This document shows positions 26,830 through 35,272 of a DNA stretch of 64,000 bases, one piece after another. Position numbers and translations under genes: made by a program. Origin of the DNA: Kordiimonas marina (GTDB lineage Bacteria; Pseudomonadota; Alphaproteobacteria; Sphingomonadales; Kordiimonadaceae); NCBI RefSeq assembly GCF_023006325.1, contig NZ_JAINDF010000001.1, positions 550,863 through 614,862 of the forward strand. The letters run 5' to 3'. The notes under the pieces were generated by a model, which saw only the letters and a list, made by a program, of their open reading frames with translations, was not told the DNA's origin and made no database searches. Numbering within the stretch: the stretch's first letter is position 1; each line of letters starts with the position of its first letter.

Positions 26830-28290
26830 TTAGCTGACAGACCCTTCGAGGATCTGGAGTGTCTTGAGGTCTGAATGGAATTCGAGCGCATAGTGCCCGC
26901 CTTCACGGCCGATGCCGCTTTGGCCGATGCCGCCGAAGGGCGCGGTCAAGTCCCGCACCAGGAAGGTATTCACCCACACGGTACCGCCACGCACCGCCCG
27001 GCCAACCCGCTCGGCCCGTTCCGCCGAGCCGGTATAAACGATGCCGGAAAGGCCATAGACGGTGGAGTTGGCGAGCGCGATGCCTTCTTCTTCCGTCCCA
27101 AATGTCTGGAACGTCAGCACCGGGCCGAAGACTTCGCTTTGCACGACCTCGGATGCGTTACTCTTGGGCTTGATGAGCGTCGGTTCGTACCACAGCCCGT
27201 CTTCCTTGAAGCGCTTGCCGCCACGGACGATAGTGTCGCCGTTCGCGCGGGCGCGCTCGACGAAGCCTTCGACCCGCTCCACATGCTTGGGATGGATCAT
27301 TGCGGACATGGTGGTCGATGCGTCGCGGCTGTCCCCCATCACATGCTGGTCGGCATATTTATGGAACAGGGCCTCGAATTCCTCGGCGATGCATTCCTCA
27401 ACGATGATGCGCGTGCCCGCCATGCAGACCTGGCCGCTGTCATCATACTGGCCAGCGGCTTTCTTCGCAGCCGCGTCGATGTCAGCATCCGCGAACACCA
27501 GCAGCGGTGACTTGCCGCCAAGCTCGGCGGTGAAGGGCACAATATTCTCGGCTGCGGCCTTGCCAATGACGCGCGCAGTCGGCACAGAACCGGTAAACGA
27601 CAGGCGCTTGACCCGTGGGTCTGAAACCAGCGCGTTGCCAACTTCGGCACCGTAGCCTTGCACAATGTTGAAAACGCCAGGCGGGAAGCCTGCTTTGTCG
27701 ATCATATCGGCGAGCAGACTGGCCGACAGTGGCGACCATTCCGCGGGCTTCAGGATAACCGTGTTGCCAGCCGCCAGCGCAGGCGCGCATTTCCAGGTCG
27801 ACAGCATGAAAGGTGCGTTCCAGGGCGTGATGATGACCGCGGGTCCCGCAGGCATCCGGATCACCCGGTTATGGGTGCCCTTGCTGTCCCACACCCGTTC
27901 CTCATGCTCGACCGCGAGGTCGGCATAGTTGCGGAAATTGAGCGCCCCGCGCGGCACGAGCCGAAGCTTCAGGCTTTCCAGGAGCATCGCCATGTCCATG
28001 CATTCGGCATAGGCGATGTCATCCTTGTTCTCGTCAATCAGGTCGGCGAGCCGGTGCAGGTATGCGCCGCGTTCCTTGGGCGTCAGCGCGGCCCAGGCCG
28101 GGAAAGCATCGGTCGCAGCCGTGACCGCAAGGTCAGCGGTTTCAGCGTCACCCCGCGAGATATTGCCGAGAAGCAGGTTCCAGTCCATCGGCGAGCGGGT
28201 TTCGAACGTCTCAGCCGAGGAGACGCGCTTGCCGCCGATATAATGGTCGGGCGAGATGGAAACATCGCCGACTGTGAATCTTTCACGCAT
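26830..28290 (-). CDS. aldehyde dehydrogenase, HpaE-like
   Basis: 486-aa NAD-dependent dehydrogenase. Active-site elements are E-L-G-G-K-S-P-L-L-V-F (Glu base) and G-Q-V-C-M-A-G-T-R (catalytic Cys). The C-terminal block N-T-F-L-V-R-D-L-T-A-P-F-G-G with S-G-I-G-R-E-G-G-H-Y closely resembles 5-carboxymethyl-2-hydroxymuconate semialdehyde dehydrogenase (HpaE) as I recall it. That fits an HpaD-like dioxygenase at 31092. It is the third gene after the P450 and the ligase, 17 bases downstream of the latter with AGGGAG before its ATG. An alternative is oxidation of a gamma-glutamyl-aminoaldehyde, as in PuuC. Confidence 0.92.
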   Translation of the reverse strand: MRERFTVGDVSISPDHYIGGKRVSSAETFETRSPMDWNLLLGNISRGDAETADLAVTAATDAFPAWAALTPKERGAYLHRLADLIDENKDDIAYAECMDMAMLLESLKLRLVPRGALNFRNYADLAVEHEERVWDSKGTHNRVIRMPAGPAVIITPWNAPFMLSTWKCAPALAAGNTVILKPAEWSPLSASLLADMIDKAGFPPGVFNIVQGYGAEVGNALVSDPRVKRLSFTGSVPTARVIGKAAAENIVPFTAELGGKSPLLVFADADIDAAAKKAAGQYDDSGQVCMAGTRIIVEECIAEEFEALFHKYADQHVMGDSRDASTTMSAMIHPKHVERVEGFVERARANGDTIVRGGKRFKEDGLWYEPTLIKPKSNASEVVQSEVFGPVLTFQTFGTEEEGIALANSTVYGLSGIVYTGSAERAERVGRAVRGGTVWVNTFLVRDLTAPFGGIGQSGIGREGGHYALEFHSDLKTLQILEGSVS

Positions 28291-28307
28291 GCGTCACTCC
28301 CTGCGCC

Positions 28308-29627
28308 TCAAATAAAGGGCGCGTAATAATCGAAGATACCCTGATGGTTCTTGCCATCAAGCTCCCCGATTTCCGCTTCCTTGACCGCGATGAAATTGTC
28401 GACGAGCAATTGGCCAAGCGCTTCCGTGAAGGCCGTGTCCGCCTTGAGGGCGACCAGCGCGTCAGCCAGCGAGTCCGGCACATGGCGTGTGGCATCGATA
28501 TTTTCGAGCCCGTCGCCGGTTTCCTCCGGCTGAAGATCATAGCCGCCTTCAACACCGAGAAGCGCCGCGTTTAGGACACCGGCCACCGCCACATAAGGGC
28601 TGGCCGCGCAGTCGCCGACACGGTGTTCGATCCGAGCCGCCTTGCCGGTTTCACCGGAGATGCGCACAGCCACGCTGCGGTGGTCATGGCCCCAGTTTGC
28701 CCAGTAGCCTGAAAGCCCCGCGGGCTTCAGCCGAGCATAGGAATTGACGGTCGGCGCGACGATGGCCCCCAGCGCTTCATGGTGATGCAGGAGGCCCGCG
28801 ATACAGCCTTTGGCAAGATCCGAAAGCGCGCCTTTACCGGTGCCGTCCGCGAAGACGTTATCGCCCTTGTCGTCGGTGAAGCTGAGGTTGATATGCAGCC
28901 CGCTGCCGGAGATATCCAGGAACGGCTTCGGCATGAAGCTGAGGAGATAGCCGCGCTTATAGAGGACTTCCCGCGCCATCTGGCGGAACAGGAAGAAGTC
29001 GTCACAGGCCTTGAGCGCATCATCATAGGTGAGCGTCAGCTCGAACTGCGGATTGTCATATTCCGAGTTGAAGGATTCGACATTGATGCCGATCGACTGC
29101 GCGGTCGCCCACACCTCATCGATCAGGCCTTCAGGATCGGTAAACGGCCCGGTGCCATAGACGAACGCGCCCGGGGTGTCATAGGGCACCCAACGGCCCT
29201 TTTCATCACGCTGGAAGACGTAGGCTTCGCCTTCAAGGCCGATCTTCGGGTTGAGACCCTTGGCCTGCCATTTGGCGATGGCACGCTTCAGCGCCCCCCG
29301 GCCACACAGGCCCGAAGGCTCGCCGTGCATATGAATGTCCGCGAGCGCGATATGAGTGTTGGGCTCCCAGCCTTTCCGGTAAGCTTTGGGGTCAAACACC
29401 GCCTCGATATCCGGCAGGCCTTCAAGCACACAAGCCCCAGGCGCGGCCACGATATCCCGCGCATAGGTGACCGCATAAGTCCCGACGCAGAAGCGAGCTT
29501 CACCCTTTTCGGCAAAGCTGTGGGGCACATATTTGCCTCGGGCAAGGTTGAGCTGGTCCGCGAACAGGACACGCACACGGTCCATGACTGTCGGCTTCTC
29601 CATAATGACAGGCCTTTCCATATTCAT
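28308..29627 (-). CDS. glutamine synthetase-like gamma-glutamyl-amine ligase
   Basis: 439-aa class III glutamine-synthetase homologue. Metal and substrate motifs are all there: G-L-E-G-E-A-Y-V-F, F-N-S-E-Y-D-N-P-Q-F-E-L, G-S-G-L-H-I-N-L-S, N-S-Y-A-R-L-K-P and R-I-E-H-R-V-G-D. The second block differs from housekeeping GlnA (E-Y-G-P-G-Q-x-E), as in ligases that join glutamate to an amine other than ammonia (PuuA, isopropylamine and aniline pathways). It starts one base after the P450 stop codon, so coupling is tight. A class I amidotransferase at 32045 could remove the glutamyl group. Several nearby ATGs (29621, 29603) are alternative starts. Confidence 0.9.
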   Translation of the reverse strand: MNMERPVIMEKPTVMDRVRVLFADQLNLARGKYVPHSFAEKGEARFCVGTYAVTYARDIVAAPGACVLEGLPDIEAVFDPKAYRKGWEPNTHIALADIHMHGEPSGLCGRGALKRAIAKWQAKGLNPKIGLEGEAYVFQRDEKGRWVPYDTPGAFVYGTGPFTDPEGLIDEVWATAQSIGINVESFNSEYDNPQFELTLTYDDALKACDDFFLFRQMAREVLYKRGYLLSFMPKPFLDISGSGLHINLSFTDDKGDNVFADGTGKGALSDLAKGCIAGLLHHHEALGAIVAPTVNSYARLKPAGLSGYWANWGHDHRSVAVRISGETGKAARIEHRVGDCAASPYVAVAGVLNAALLGVEGGYDLQPEETGDGLENIDATRHVPDSLADALVALKADTAFTEALGQLLVDNFIAVKEAEIGELDGKNHQGIFDYYAPFI

Positions 29628-29628
29628 T

Positions 29629-30909
29629 TTATGCCGCCGTCATGCGCACAGGCAGGCGCTTGATACCAAGAATGAAGTTCGAGCGCAGGTAGCTGTGGTT
29701 TGCCGTCTGCTCGATCGTCGCGACACGTTTCGCGAGCTCTTCAAGCACGATCCGCACCTCCAGCTTCGCGAGCCACATGCCCAGACACACGTGCGGGCCA
29801 CCCTGGCCAAACGACATGAACCGGTTCGGCTTGCGCGTGAGGTCAATGCTGTAGGGATCGTCAAACATCTCAGTATCGCGGTTGCCGGACGCGAACCAAA
29901 GCACGACCTTGTCGCCTTCCTTGATCTGTTTGCCTGCATGTTCGAAATCCCGCGTTGCGGTGCGGCGGAAGTGAGTCGTGGGAGACGCCCAGCGGATCAT
30001 TTCATCCGCCGCCGTCATCATGAAAGCCTCATCGTCCAGATTGTCTTTCACTTGCTGGAACAAGTCCGGCTGGTTGGCCAGCGCATGAATGGAAGCCGCG
30101 ATGCTGTAGCGCGTGGTATCGTTCCCCGCTGCCACCAGCAGGCAGAAGAAGTTGCGGAACTCGTCATGCGTCATCTTGGTGCCGCCCTTGGTCTCACCAA
30201 GGACGAGATTGAGAACACCGAACGATTCGCCCGCTTCCATACGCTTCAGGAGGTCATTGGCATAATCGAACAGCTCAACCGCGGCGGGCGAGCGGAACGG
30301 CAGCAGCCGGTATTCGTCGGTATCCACCTTGTCGACGACGAAATCGGTATAGTCGGGGTCGGAGTTGGAAATGAGCGCATCGCCTTTTTCAACGAGCCAG
30401 CCCAGGTCCTCCTCCGGTACGCCGATGATCTGTCCCAGCATCCGCATGGGCAATTGGCGCGCGATCATCTCGGTCGCGTCGCATTCGCCCTTCTCAAGCG
30501 CCTTGTCGATCAGGCTGCCGGTAATCTCACGGATCTGATCCTCGAACTGGGCGATGGAATTGCGTGAAAACGCCTTGTTCACCAGCATGCGGAAATAAGT
30601 GTGCGCCGGCGGGTCCGTTTCCTGGAACGTCTTGCGCGCTTCATATTCCTCTTCCGTCTGGTCTTCGATCCGGATGCCCTTAGCGGAACTCAGTAGGTCC
30701 GGCTGGCGGTTCAGCTTGGTGATATGTTCATGGCTGGTGACCGACCAGAAGCCACGACCGCCAGTTTCCTCCGTCCAGGTTACCCCGCCTTCGCCGCGCA
30801 AGCGTTCAAAGGTTTTGTAAGGAGCCCCTTCGTTGAAGGCGTCATGGGACGACAGATCAACATTCGGGTCCGAAGATTGCGAAAAAGGATATTTCCACTC
30901 AGCGCTCAT
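29629..30909 (-). CDS. cytochrome P450
   Basis: 426-aa soluble class I monooxygenase. The I-helix oxygen-activation motif is A-G-N-D-T-T-R, the K-helix E-x-x-R is E-M-I-R, and the haem loop F-G-Q-G-G-P-H-V-C-L-G places the proximal Cys at 375. That loop is one residue longer between Phe and Cys than the standard pattern, as in the CYP124/125/142 type. Electrons probably come from the ferredoxin reductase and [2Fe-2S] ferredoxin encoded at 35273-36845. It is the first gene of an operon with the gamma-glutamyl ligase and HpaE-like dehydrogenase, so hydroxylation of a glutamylated amine is a plausible role. The true substrate is unknown. Confidence 0.93.
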   Translation of the reverse strand: MSAEWKYPFSQSSDPNVDLSSHDAFNEGAPYKTFERLRGEGGVTWTEETGGRGFWSVTSHEHITKLNRQPDLLSSAKGIRIEDQTEEEYEARKTFQETDPPAHTYFRMLVNKAFSRNSIAQFEDQIREITGSLIDKALEKGECDATEMIARQLPMRMLGQIIGVPEEDLGWLVEKGDALISNSDPDYTDFVVDKVDTDEYRLLPFRSPAAVELFDYANDLLKRMEAGESFGVLNLVLGETKGGTKMTHDEFRNFFCLLVAAGNDTTRYSIAASIHALANQPDLFQQVKDNLDDEAFMMTAADEMIRWASPTTHFRRTATRDFEHAGKQIKEGDKVVLWFASGNRDTEMFDDPYSIDLTRKPNRFMSFGQGGPHVCLGMWLAKLEVRIVLEELAKRVATIEQTANHSYLRSNFILGIKRLPVRMTAA

Positions 30910-31091
30910 AGCCTGTCCCCTAACCTTTCAAATCTTATAAAGGCACTTTCTCAGCCTTGGTGATCCAAGCTAGCCCGTGGGTTGCCAAACGTCTTAGCAG
31001 ATGTGGACATACTTCGGCCCAAACCTGTTCATGAGCGCGCCGTTCGCTACAGTGAGTGTCAGAAAACCCATCCGGATGAGGGAGAATAACC

Positions 31092-31973
31092 ATGGGTGAA
31101 ATAGTGGGTGCAGGGCTGGTATCGCATGTCCCAACAATCATGGCACCGCTGGAGGACCGGCTGGAAATATACGCCGGCAAGGACACCACACTGATTGAAG
31201 GCCTCAAGCGCCTGCGTGAGGAGGTTCTCGATGCCCTGAAACCCGATGCGGTTATCGTTTTCGATACCCACTGGGCGACCCTGATTGAATTTGTGGTCAC
31301 GTCGCATGAGCGCCGCAAGGGCAAGTTTACATCGGAAGAACTGCCGCGCGGCATGTCGCAGGTTCCCTATGACCTCAAGGGCGATCCCGACCTCGCCCGC
31401 CTGATTGAAGAGAGCGTCAATGATGTCGGCACCCGCTGTACTGCGATCGACGATCCGTACCTGCCTATCAACTATGGCACCGTGAATGTGGCACACCACC
31501 TGAACAGGGGAGAAGCATGGCTGAGTGTAGGCGTGTGTATGTCCGCCGACGCCCAGGATTATCTGTCGGTCGGTGAAGGCATAAGACGCGCCATTGAAAA
31601 ATCCGGCAAACGCGTCGTGCTCCTCGCCAGCGGGTCCATGAGTCACACCTTCCGTCCGTTCCGGGATATCAGCATCGGCAAGTACGAGGCCGCCAACCCG
31701 GAATATATATTTTCGGACGGCGCGCGCGAGGCCGACTATGAGCGTCTTTCCTGGTTCAAGGAAGGCAACCATGCTGCCGTGATCGACAATATGGATGCCT
31801 ACTATAAATTCCGGCCCGAAGGCGCCTTCGGCCACTATCTGATGATGGCGGCGGCCATCGGCGGACGCGACTGCGTAGCCAAGGGTCGCCAATTCAGCGA
31901 GTATGAGAATTCGGTCGGCACAAGCCAGGTTCATGTCTGGTTCGACCGGCCGGAGAGCGGTTGGACGCGCTGA
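31092..31973 (+). CDS. class III extradiol ring-cleavage dioxygenase (HpaD/LigB family)
   Basis: 293-aa iron-dependent dioxygenase that would open a catechol next to its hydroxyls. Blocks shared with E. coli 3,4-dihydroxyphenylacetate 2,3-dioxygenase (HpaD), from memory, include S-H-V-P-T-I-M near residue 11 (His ligand), V-F-D-T-H-W (second His near 60), F-T-S-E-E-L-P, Y-G-T, L-A-S-G-S-M-S-H-T-F and G-T-S-Q-V. AGGGAGAATAACC precedes the ATG, almost the same leader as the MFS gene at 22103. It is divergent from the P450 operon; the 182-base promoter region has a CATCCGGATG palindrome at 31069-31078. It supports a homoprotocatechuate-like meta-cleavage route. Confidence 0.9.
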   Translation: MGEIVGAGLVSHVPTIMAPLEDRLEIYAGKDTTLIEGLKRLREEVLDALKPDAVIVFDTHWATLIEFVVTSHERRKGKFTSEELPRGMSQVPYDLKGDPDLARLIEESVNDVGTRCTAIDDPYLPINYGTVNVAHHLNRGEAWLSVGVCMSADAQDYLSVGEGIRRAIEKSGKRVVLLASGSMSHTFRPFRDISIGKYEAANPEYIFSDGAREADYERLSWFKEGNHAAVIDNMDAYYKFRPEGAFGHYLMMAAAIGGRDCVAKGRQFSEYENSVGTSQVHVWFDRPESGWTR

Positions 31974-31991
31974 TCATTCCGCATTCGAAAC

Positions 31992-32027
31992 GAAAAGGCC
32001 GGACACCCCGTGGTGCCCGGCCTTTTC
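31992..32027. terminator. bidirectional terminator between the dioxygenase and amidotransferase genes
   Basis: GAAAAGGCCGG-CACC (from 31992) pairs with GGTG-CCCGGCCTTTTC (to 32027); the symmetrical A and T runs suit both converging genes. Confidence 0.9.
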
Positions 32028-32044
32028 TGTGAAGCTTGCAGCAA

Positions 32045-32881
32045 TCAGCGCAGGATGCAGTGCTCAACCCAGTTGATGATCTCGGCCCGGCGCATCTCGT
32101 CATGCAGGATATCGGCATCAATGCCCAGCTGCCAGGCCGCGGCTTTCGCCTCCGGGTTTTCAACCAGCTTGTCCAGAAGACCCTTGAAGGTTTCGGCCTC
32201 ATCTTCGGTGTGGAAAAAACCCTGGCTGACCAGATCCTCCTTATAAAGCCGGAACAGCATCGACAGCTGTTCGACATCAAATTCCGGATGATACTGAACC
32301 GCCCAGACTTCGGACTTGCCGATCGGGATCACCGCGCCCTGAACTTCGCTGTGGCGGTTGCCGCACAGGAGCGTGGCACCCGCAGGCAAGCGGCTGACTT
32401 CGTCATAATGGATGCAGGGGGCATCGAAGCTGTGGTGCCGCCCCTTGAAATAGGGGTGCGCGCGTCCAGCTTCATTCAGCGTCACCTTGCGGGCGAAGCC
32501 GATCTCGCGGCCCTTGGGGCTTGGCGCCACCTCGCCCCCCGCTGCAATCGCGGCAATCTGGAGGCCCCAGCAACTGCCAAGGACGGGTTTCCCGGTTTCG
32601 CAGAAGGCCTTCAGAAGATCGATCTGACGGGTCACGCCCGGGTCGTTGTCGAACGCCCGCAGGCTGGAGCCGCTGATGACCATGCCGTCGAAGTCACTGA
32701 GCGACAGCCCGCCGGGGATTTCGGCGTCCGGGTCAGCCGCATTCACGACCGTCAGGTCAATGTCCGGGAAATGGGCACTGATCGACTGCCCATAGACTTC
32801 GCTTGCCGCGCGGACACTGATCGCCGCAGCCTTTTCCCGAACCTTCTTCGGGTTGCCTTCCATCAAAAGTAAATGCGCCAT
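32045..32881 (-). CDS. class I glutamine amidotransferase domain protein
   Basis: 278-aa stand-alone GATase1 protein. The nucleophile elbow is G-S-C-W-G-L-Q (Cys near residue 98), and the catalytic His-Glu lies in Q-Y-H-P-E-F. About 70 extra residues follow the catalytic core. No synthase partner is encoded nearby. GATase-fold partners accompany glutamine-synthetase-like ligases in aniline degradation (TdnT/AtdA2), and the peptidase C26 relative PuuD cleaves gamma-glutamyl-GABA. By analogy this enzyme may hydrolyse a gamma-glutamyl amide made by the ligase at 28308. AAGGGA lies before the ATG. Confidence 0.85.
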   Translation of the reverse strand: MAHLLLMEGNPKKVREKAAAISVRAASEVYGQSISAHFPDIDLTVVNAADPDAEIPGGLSLSDFDGMVISGSSLRAFDNDPGVTRQIDLLKAFCETGKPVLGSCWGLQIAAIAAGGEVAPSPKGREIGFARKVTLNEAGRAHPYFKGRHHSFDAPCIHYDEVSRLPAGATLLCGNRHSEVQGAVIPIGKSEVWAVQYHPEFDVEQLSMLFRLYKEDLVSQGFFHTEDEAETFKGLLDKLVENPEAKAAAWQLGIDADILHDEMRRAEIINWVEHCILR

Positions 32882-32918
32882 ACCTGTCCCTTAAACGCTG
32901 TTCCGATGGCCGACAATA

Positions 32919-32942
32919 GCAAAGCCCGCCGAAGCGGGCTTA
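32919..32942 (-). terminator. probable terminator of the AraC gene at 32983
   Basis: AAGCCCGC and GCGGGCTT pair around a short GAA-containing loop; on the minus strand the stem ends in CTTTGC, a weak U-tract. It lies between the AraC stop and the amidotransferase start. Confidence 0.6.
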
Positions 32943-32982
32943 GCCAATGCGGTCATGTCGCCTGTTCGGGGAGAAGGCAGCG

Positions 32983-33999
32983 TCAGACCAGTTTGCGGTA
33001 TTCCTGGGGGGCAACACCGGCCCAGCGCTGAAAAGCGCGGGAAAAGGTACTATGTTCCGAATAGCCGAGCTTGAGCGCCATTTCCGAGAGCGACTGGCCC
33101 GGGCTGACCTTGAATTCCAGCATGGCGACACGCCTGCGGCATTCGTCCAGTAAACACTGAAAGCTCAGGCCCTCATCCGACAGCTTGCGGCGGAGCGTGC
33201 GGCAGGACACGCCCAGTTCCTTGGCGATATAATCCTGGTTGATCTTGCCGGTGCTGAGGCCCTGGAAGATCAGCTGCCTTGCCCGGTCGCTCATCTTCTT
33301 GGTGCGGTTCTTTTCGCTGAGAAGCCGTGACAGGCCGCTCAGATAGTCATTATCCACTGCGGGCAGAAGGTCCACCTGCCGGCTCATCAACTGGGTCGGG
33401 AAGCGGATGGCGTTGGCATCAGCCCCATAGATCACATTCGCTTCCACCACGTCACTGAGGTCAGCGCGGATCAGTTCCTTCTCAGCCTCGACCGAAATCT
33501 CGACACTGCTCCAGGCCTCCGGCGCGGCGGTCTTCACGAAGCCCGCGAACACACCGAGGGTATAGAGCGCGTCTTCCGTCCTGGGCCAGATGTCCGGGTC
33601 CAGAATGCGGTAGCCAAGGGTGGTCCAACGTTCGGAGACCTGAAGGTTCAGGTCGGTATGGTCCTGGATAAGCGGGTAATATTGAACGAGACGGCGGAAC
33701 ACGGCGCCGAGCGTCTTGCCGCCCATCACCGCCCTGCCGACCCGGCCGCGCTTGGCATAGTTGGCGGCGAGGCCCACGGCCCAGGAAAGACCTGAGCGGT
33801 TGTTCACCTTGCCCGCACTTTCCACCGTGGTAACAAAATCCCCAAGCCCAATGACCTGGTGCCCGTAGGCATTCCCTGCCGTGTTGGGTTTGCTGAGCAG
33901 TTCATCAACGCGTGCTGTATCGAGCCCTCTTTGTGCGAGAACCCCTTTCCAGTCAGCCAGCGCAGACGCATTCACATAAGCGGCTTGCATCATGTCCAC
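32983..33999 (-). CDS. AraC-family transcriptional regulator (OruR/ArgR-like)
   Basis: 338-aa regulator. The N-terminal two-thirds is the arabinose-binding-like effector domain (PF12625 type, as in OruR). The C-terminal ~100 residues contain two helix-turn-helix motifs: I-A-K-E-L-G-V-S-C-R-T-L-R-R-K-L and the AraC signature M-A-L-K-L-G-Y-S-E-H-S-T-F-S-R-A-F. GAGGGG precedes the ATG. It is divergent from a second AraC gene with 134 bases between. It probably senses the substrate or an intermediate of the catabolic cluster. Confidence 0.92.
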   Translation of the reverse strand: MDMMQAAYVNASALADWKGVLAQRGLDTARVDELLSKPNTAGNAYGHQVIGLGDFVTTVESAGKVNNRSGLSWAVGLAANYAKRGRVGRAVMGGKTLGAVFRRLVQYYPLIQDHTDLNLQVSERWTTLGYRILDPDIWPRTEDALYTLGVFAGFVKTAAPEAWSSVEISVEAEKELIRADLSDVVEANVIYGADANAIRFPTQLMSRQVDLLPAVDNDYLSGLSRLLSEKNRTKKMSDRARQLIFQGLSTGKINQDYIAKELGVSCRTLRRKLSDEGLSFQCLLDECRRRVAMLEFKVSPGQSLSEMALKLGYSEHSTFSRAFQRWAGVAPQEYRKLV

Positions 34000-34081
34000 C
34001 CCTCGAAAATGACAACCCCATCAGTTGTGCTTCGAGTGTACGGATCATCCTGACCACGTTCTTGTTTATTTCGATCAATTA

Positions 34082-34096
34082 ACTGATATATTCAGT
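34082..34096. promoter_or_regulatory. short inverted repeat between the two AraC genes
   Basis: ACTGA-TATAT-TCAGT (34082-34096) lies about 40-50 bases before the GTG of the second AraC gene and could overlap its -10. It could be an autoregulatory site. Confidence 0.35.
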
Positions 34097-34133
34097 CAAA
34101 CACGCGTCTGACGGGATCAAAAGGAGAGTCTGG

Positions 34134-35174
34134 GTGCAGAAAAGCCATGCCACACTGGAGCCCCAGATCTGGGCGAGCGTGATGCGCAGCCTGCGCACGC
34201 CGCTCATCGAACATGACATCGACCCCGATGCCCTGATGCTGGAAAGCGGCATTTCACCCGACGATGTCATGCGCACGAACGGTGAGGTGCCCTTGCGTGG
34301 CTATCTCCGCTTTATGGAGCTGGCAGCCCAGCATTCCGGCAACCCGATCCTGGGCGTCCACCTGGCACGCTCGGCCGGGCCCGAGACCCTGGGCGCCATC
34401 GGCTTCCTGTTCCTATCGTCCAAGACCATCCTGGAAGCGCTCCAGAACCTCGCGCACTATATCAACCTGTTGCAGGGCGTGACCTATGCGCAGGTAATCC
34501 AGGATGAGGAGGAGACCTCCCTCGTTTATCAGATCCTGCACGCGCGTGACCATGACTGCCGGCAGGACGTGGAATTCTCGCTCACGCTCACGAAACGCCT
34601 CATCAAAATCTTCGCTGAGGACGACATTGATATATTGGGCGTGCATTTCCGCCACGGGCCGCTGGTGGACAAGAAGCTTTATGAAAAGCAGATCAAGGCG
34701 CCTGTCTTTTTCAATCAGGACCAGAACTGCGTGACCATCCCGGCGAGCGCCAACCGCGTGCGCGGCAAGGTGCTGGATGAAAGCCTGTCCCCGATCCTCA
34801 GGCAGTATCTGGACAAGGAGTTTGAAACCGTCCAGAGGATGAAGACCTTCGGCGACCAGGTCGAATATGTCCTTTATGGCAACCGGATCATGCCGCCTTT
34901 GACCGCCCTGAAAGTGGCGCACCATATCGGCATGTCCGAAGCCACCCTCTACCGCCGACTGAAGGCCGAAGGCATCAGCTTCTCCGACCTTCTGGATACG
35001 CGAAACTATAACCTGTCCAAGGAATATCTACAGACGACGACCATGTCGGTCACCGAGATCGCGCACCTGATCGGCTTTGCCGAATCGGCGAGCTTCACCC
35101 GCGCCTTCGCGCGCTGGAGCAAGGGCCTCACGCCAACCGACTATCGCCGCCAGCTGAAGGCGTCCGGCGCCTGA
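34134..35174 (+). CDS. AraC-family transcriptional regulator (OruR-like), second copy
   Basis: 346-aa protein with the same architecture as its divergent neighbour: an effector domain with G-N-P-I-L-G-V-H-L and Y-I-N-L-L-Q, then a C-terminal DNA-binding domain (H-I-G-M-S-E-A-T-L-Y-R-R-L, and I-A-H-L-I-G-F-A-E-S-A-S-F-T-R-A-F). Translation starts at a GTG (34134) with AAGGAGAG upstream. It lies 98 bases before the ferredoxin reductase gene and may control it and the P450 operon. Two different OruR-like regulators suggest response to two ligands. Confidence 0.92.
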   Translation: MQKSHATLEPQIWASVMRSLRTPLIEHDIDPDALMLESGISPDDVMRTNGEVPLRGYLRFMELAAQHSGNPILGVHLARSAGPETLGAIGFLFLSSKTILEALQNLAHYINLLQGVTYAQVIQDEEETSLVYQILHARDHDCRQDVEFSLTLTKRLIKIFAEDDIDILGVHFRHGPLVDKKLYEKQIKAPVFFNQDQNCVTIPASANRVRGKVLDESLSPILRQYLDKEFETVQRMKTFGDQVEYVLYGNRIMPPLTALKVAHHIGMSEATLYRRLKAEGISFSDLLDTRNYNLSKEYLQTTTMSVTEIAHLIGFAESASFTRAFARWSKGLTPTDYRRQLKASGA

Positions 35175-35272
35175 ACTTCCATTTCCGCTGATCACTTTGG
35201 CCGAATCTGCACGGTGCCCTGCCCCGCCCTCAGTTAGGGAAAGGTGAGGAAACAGGGAAGTGGGATGAGGCC

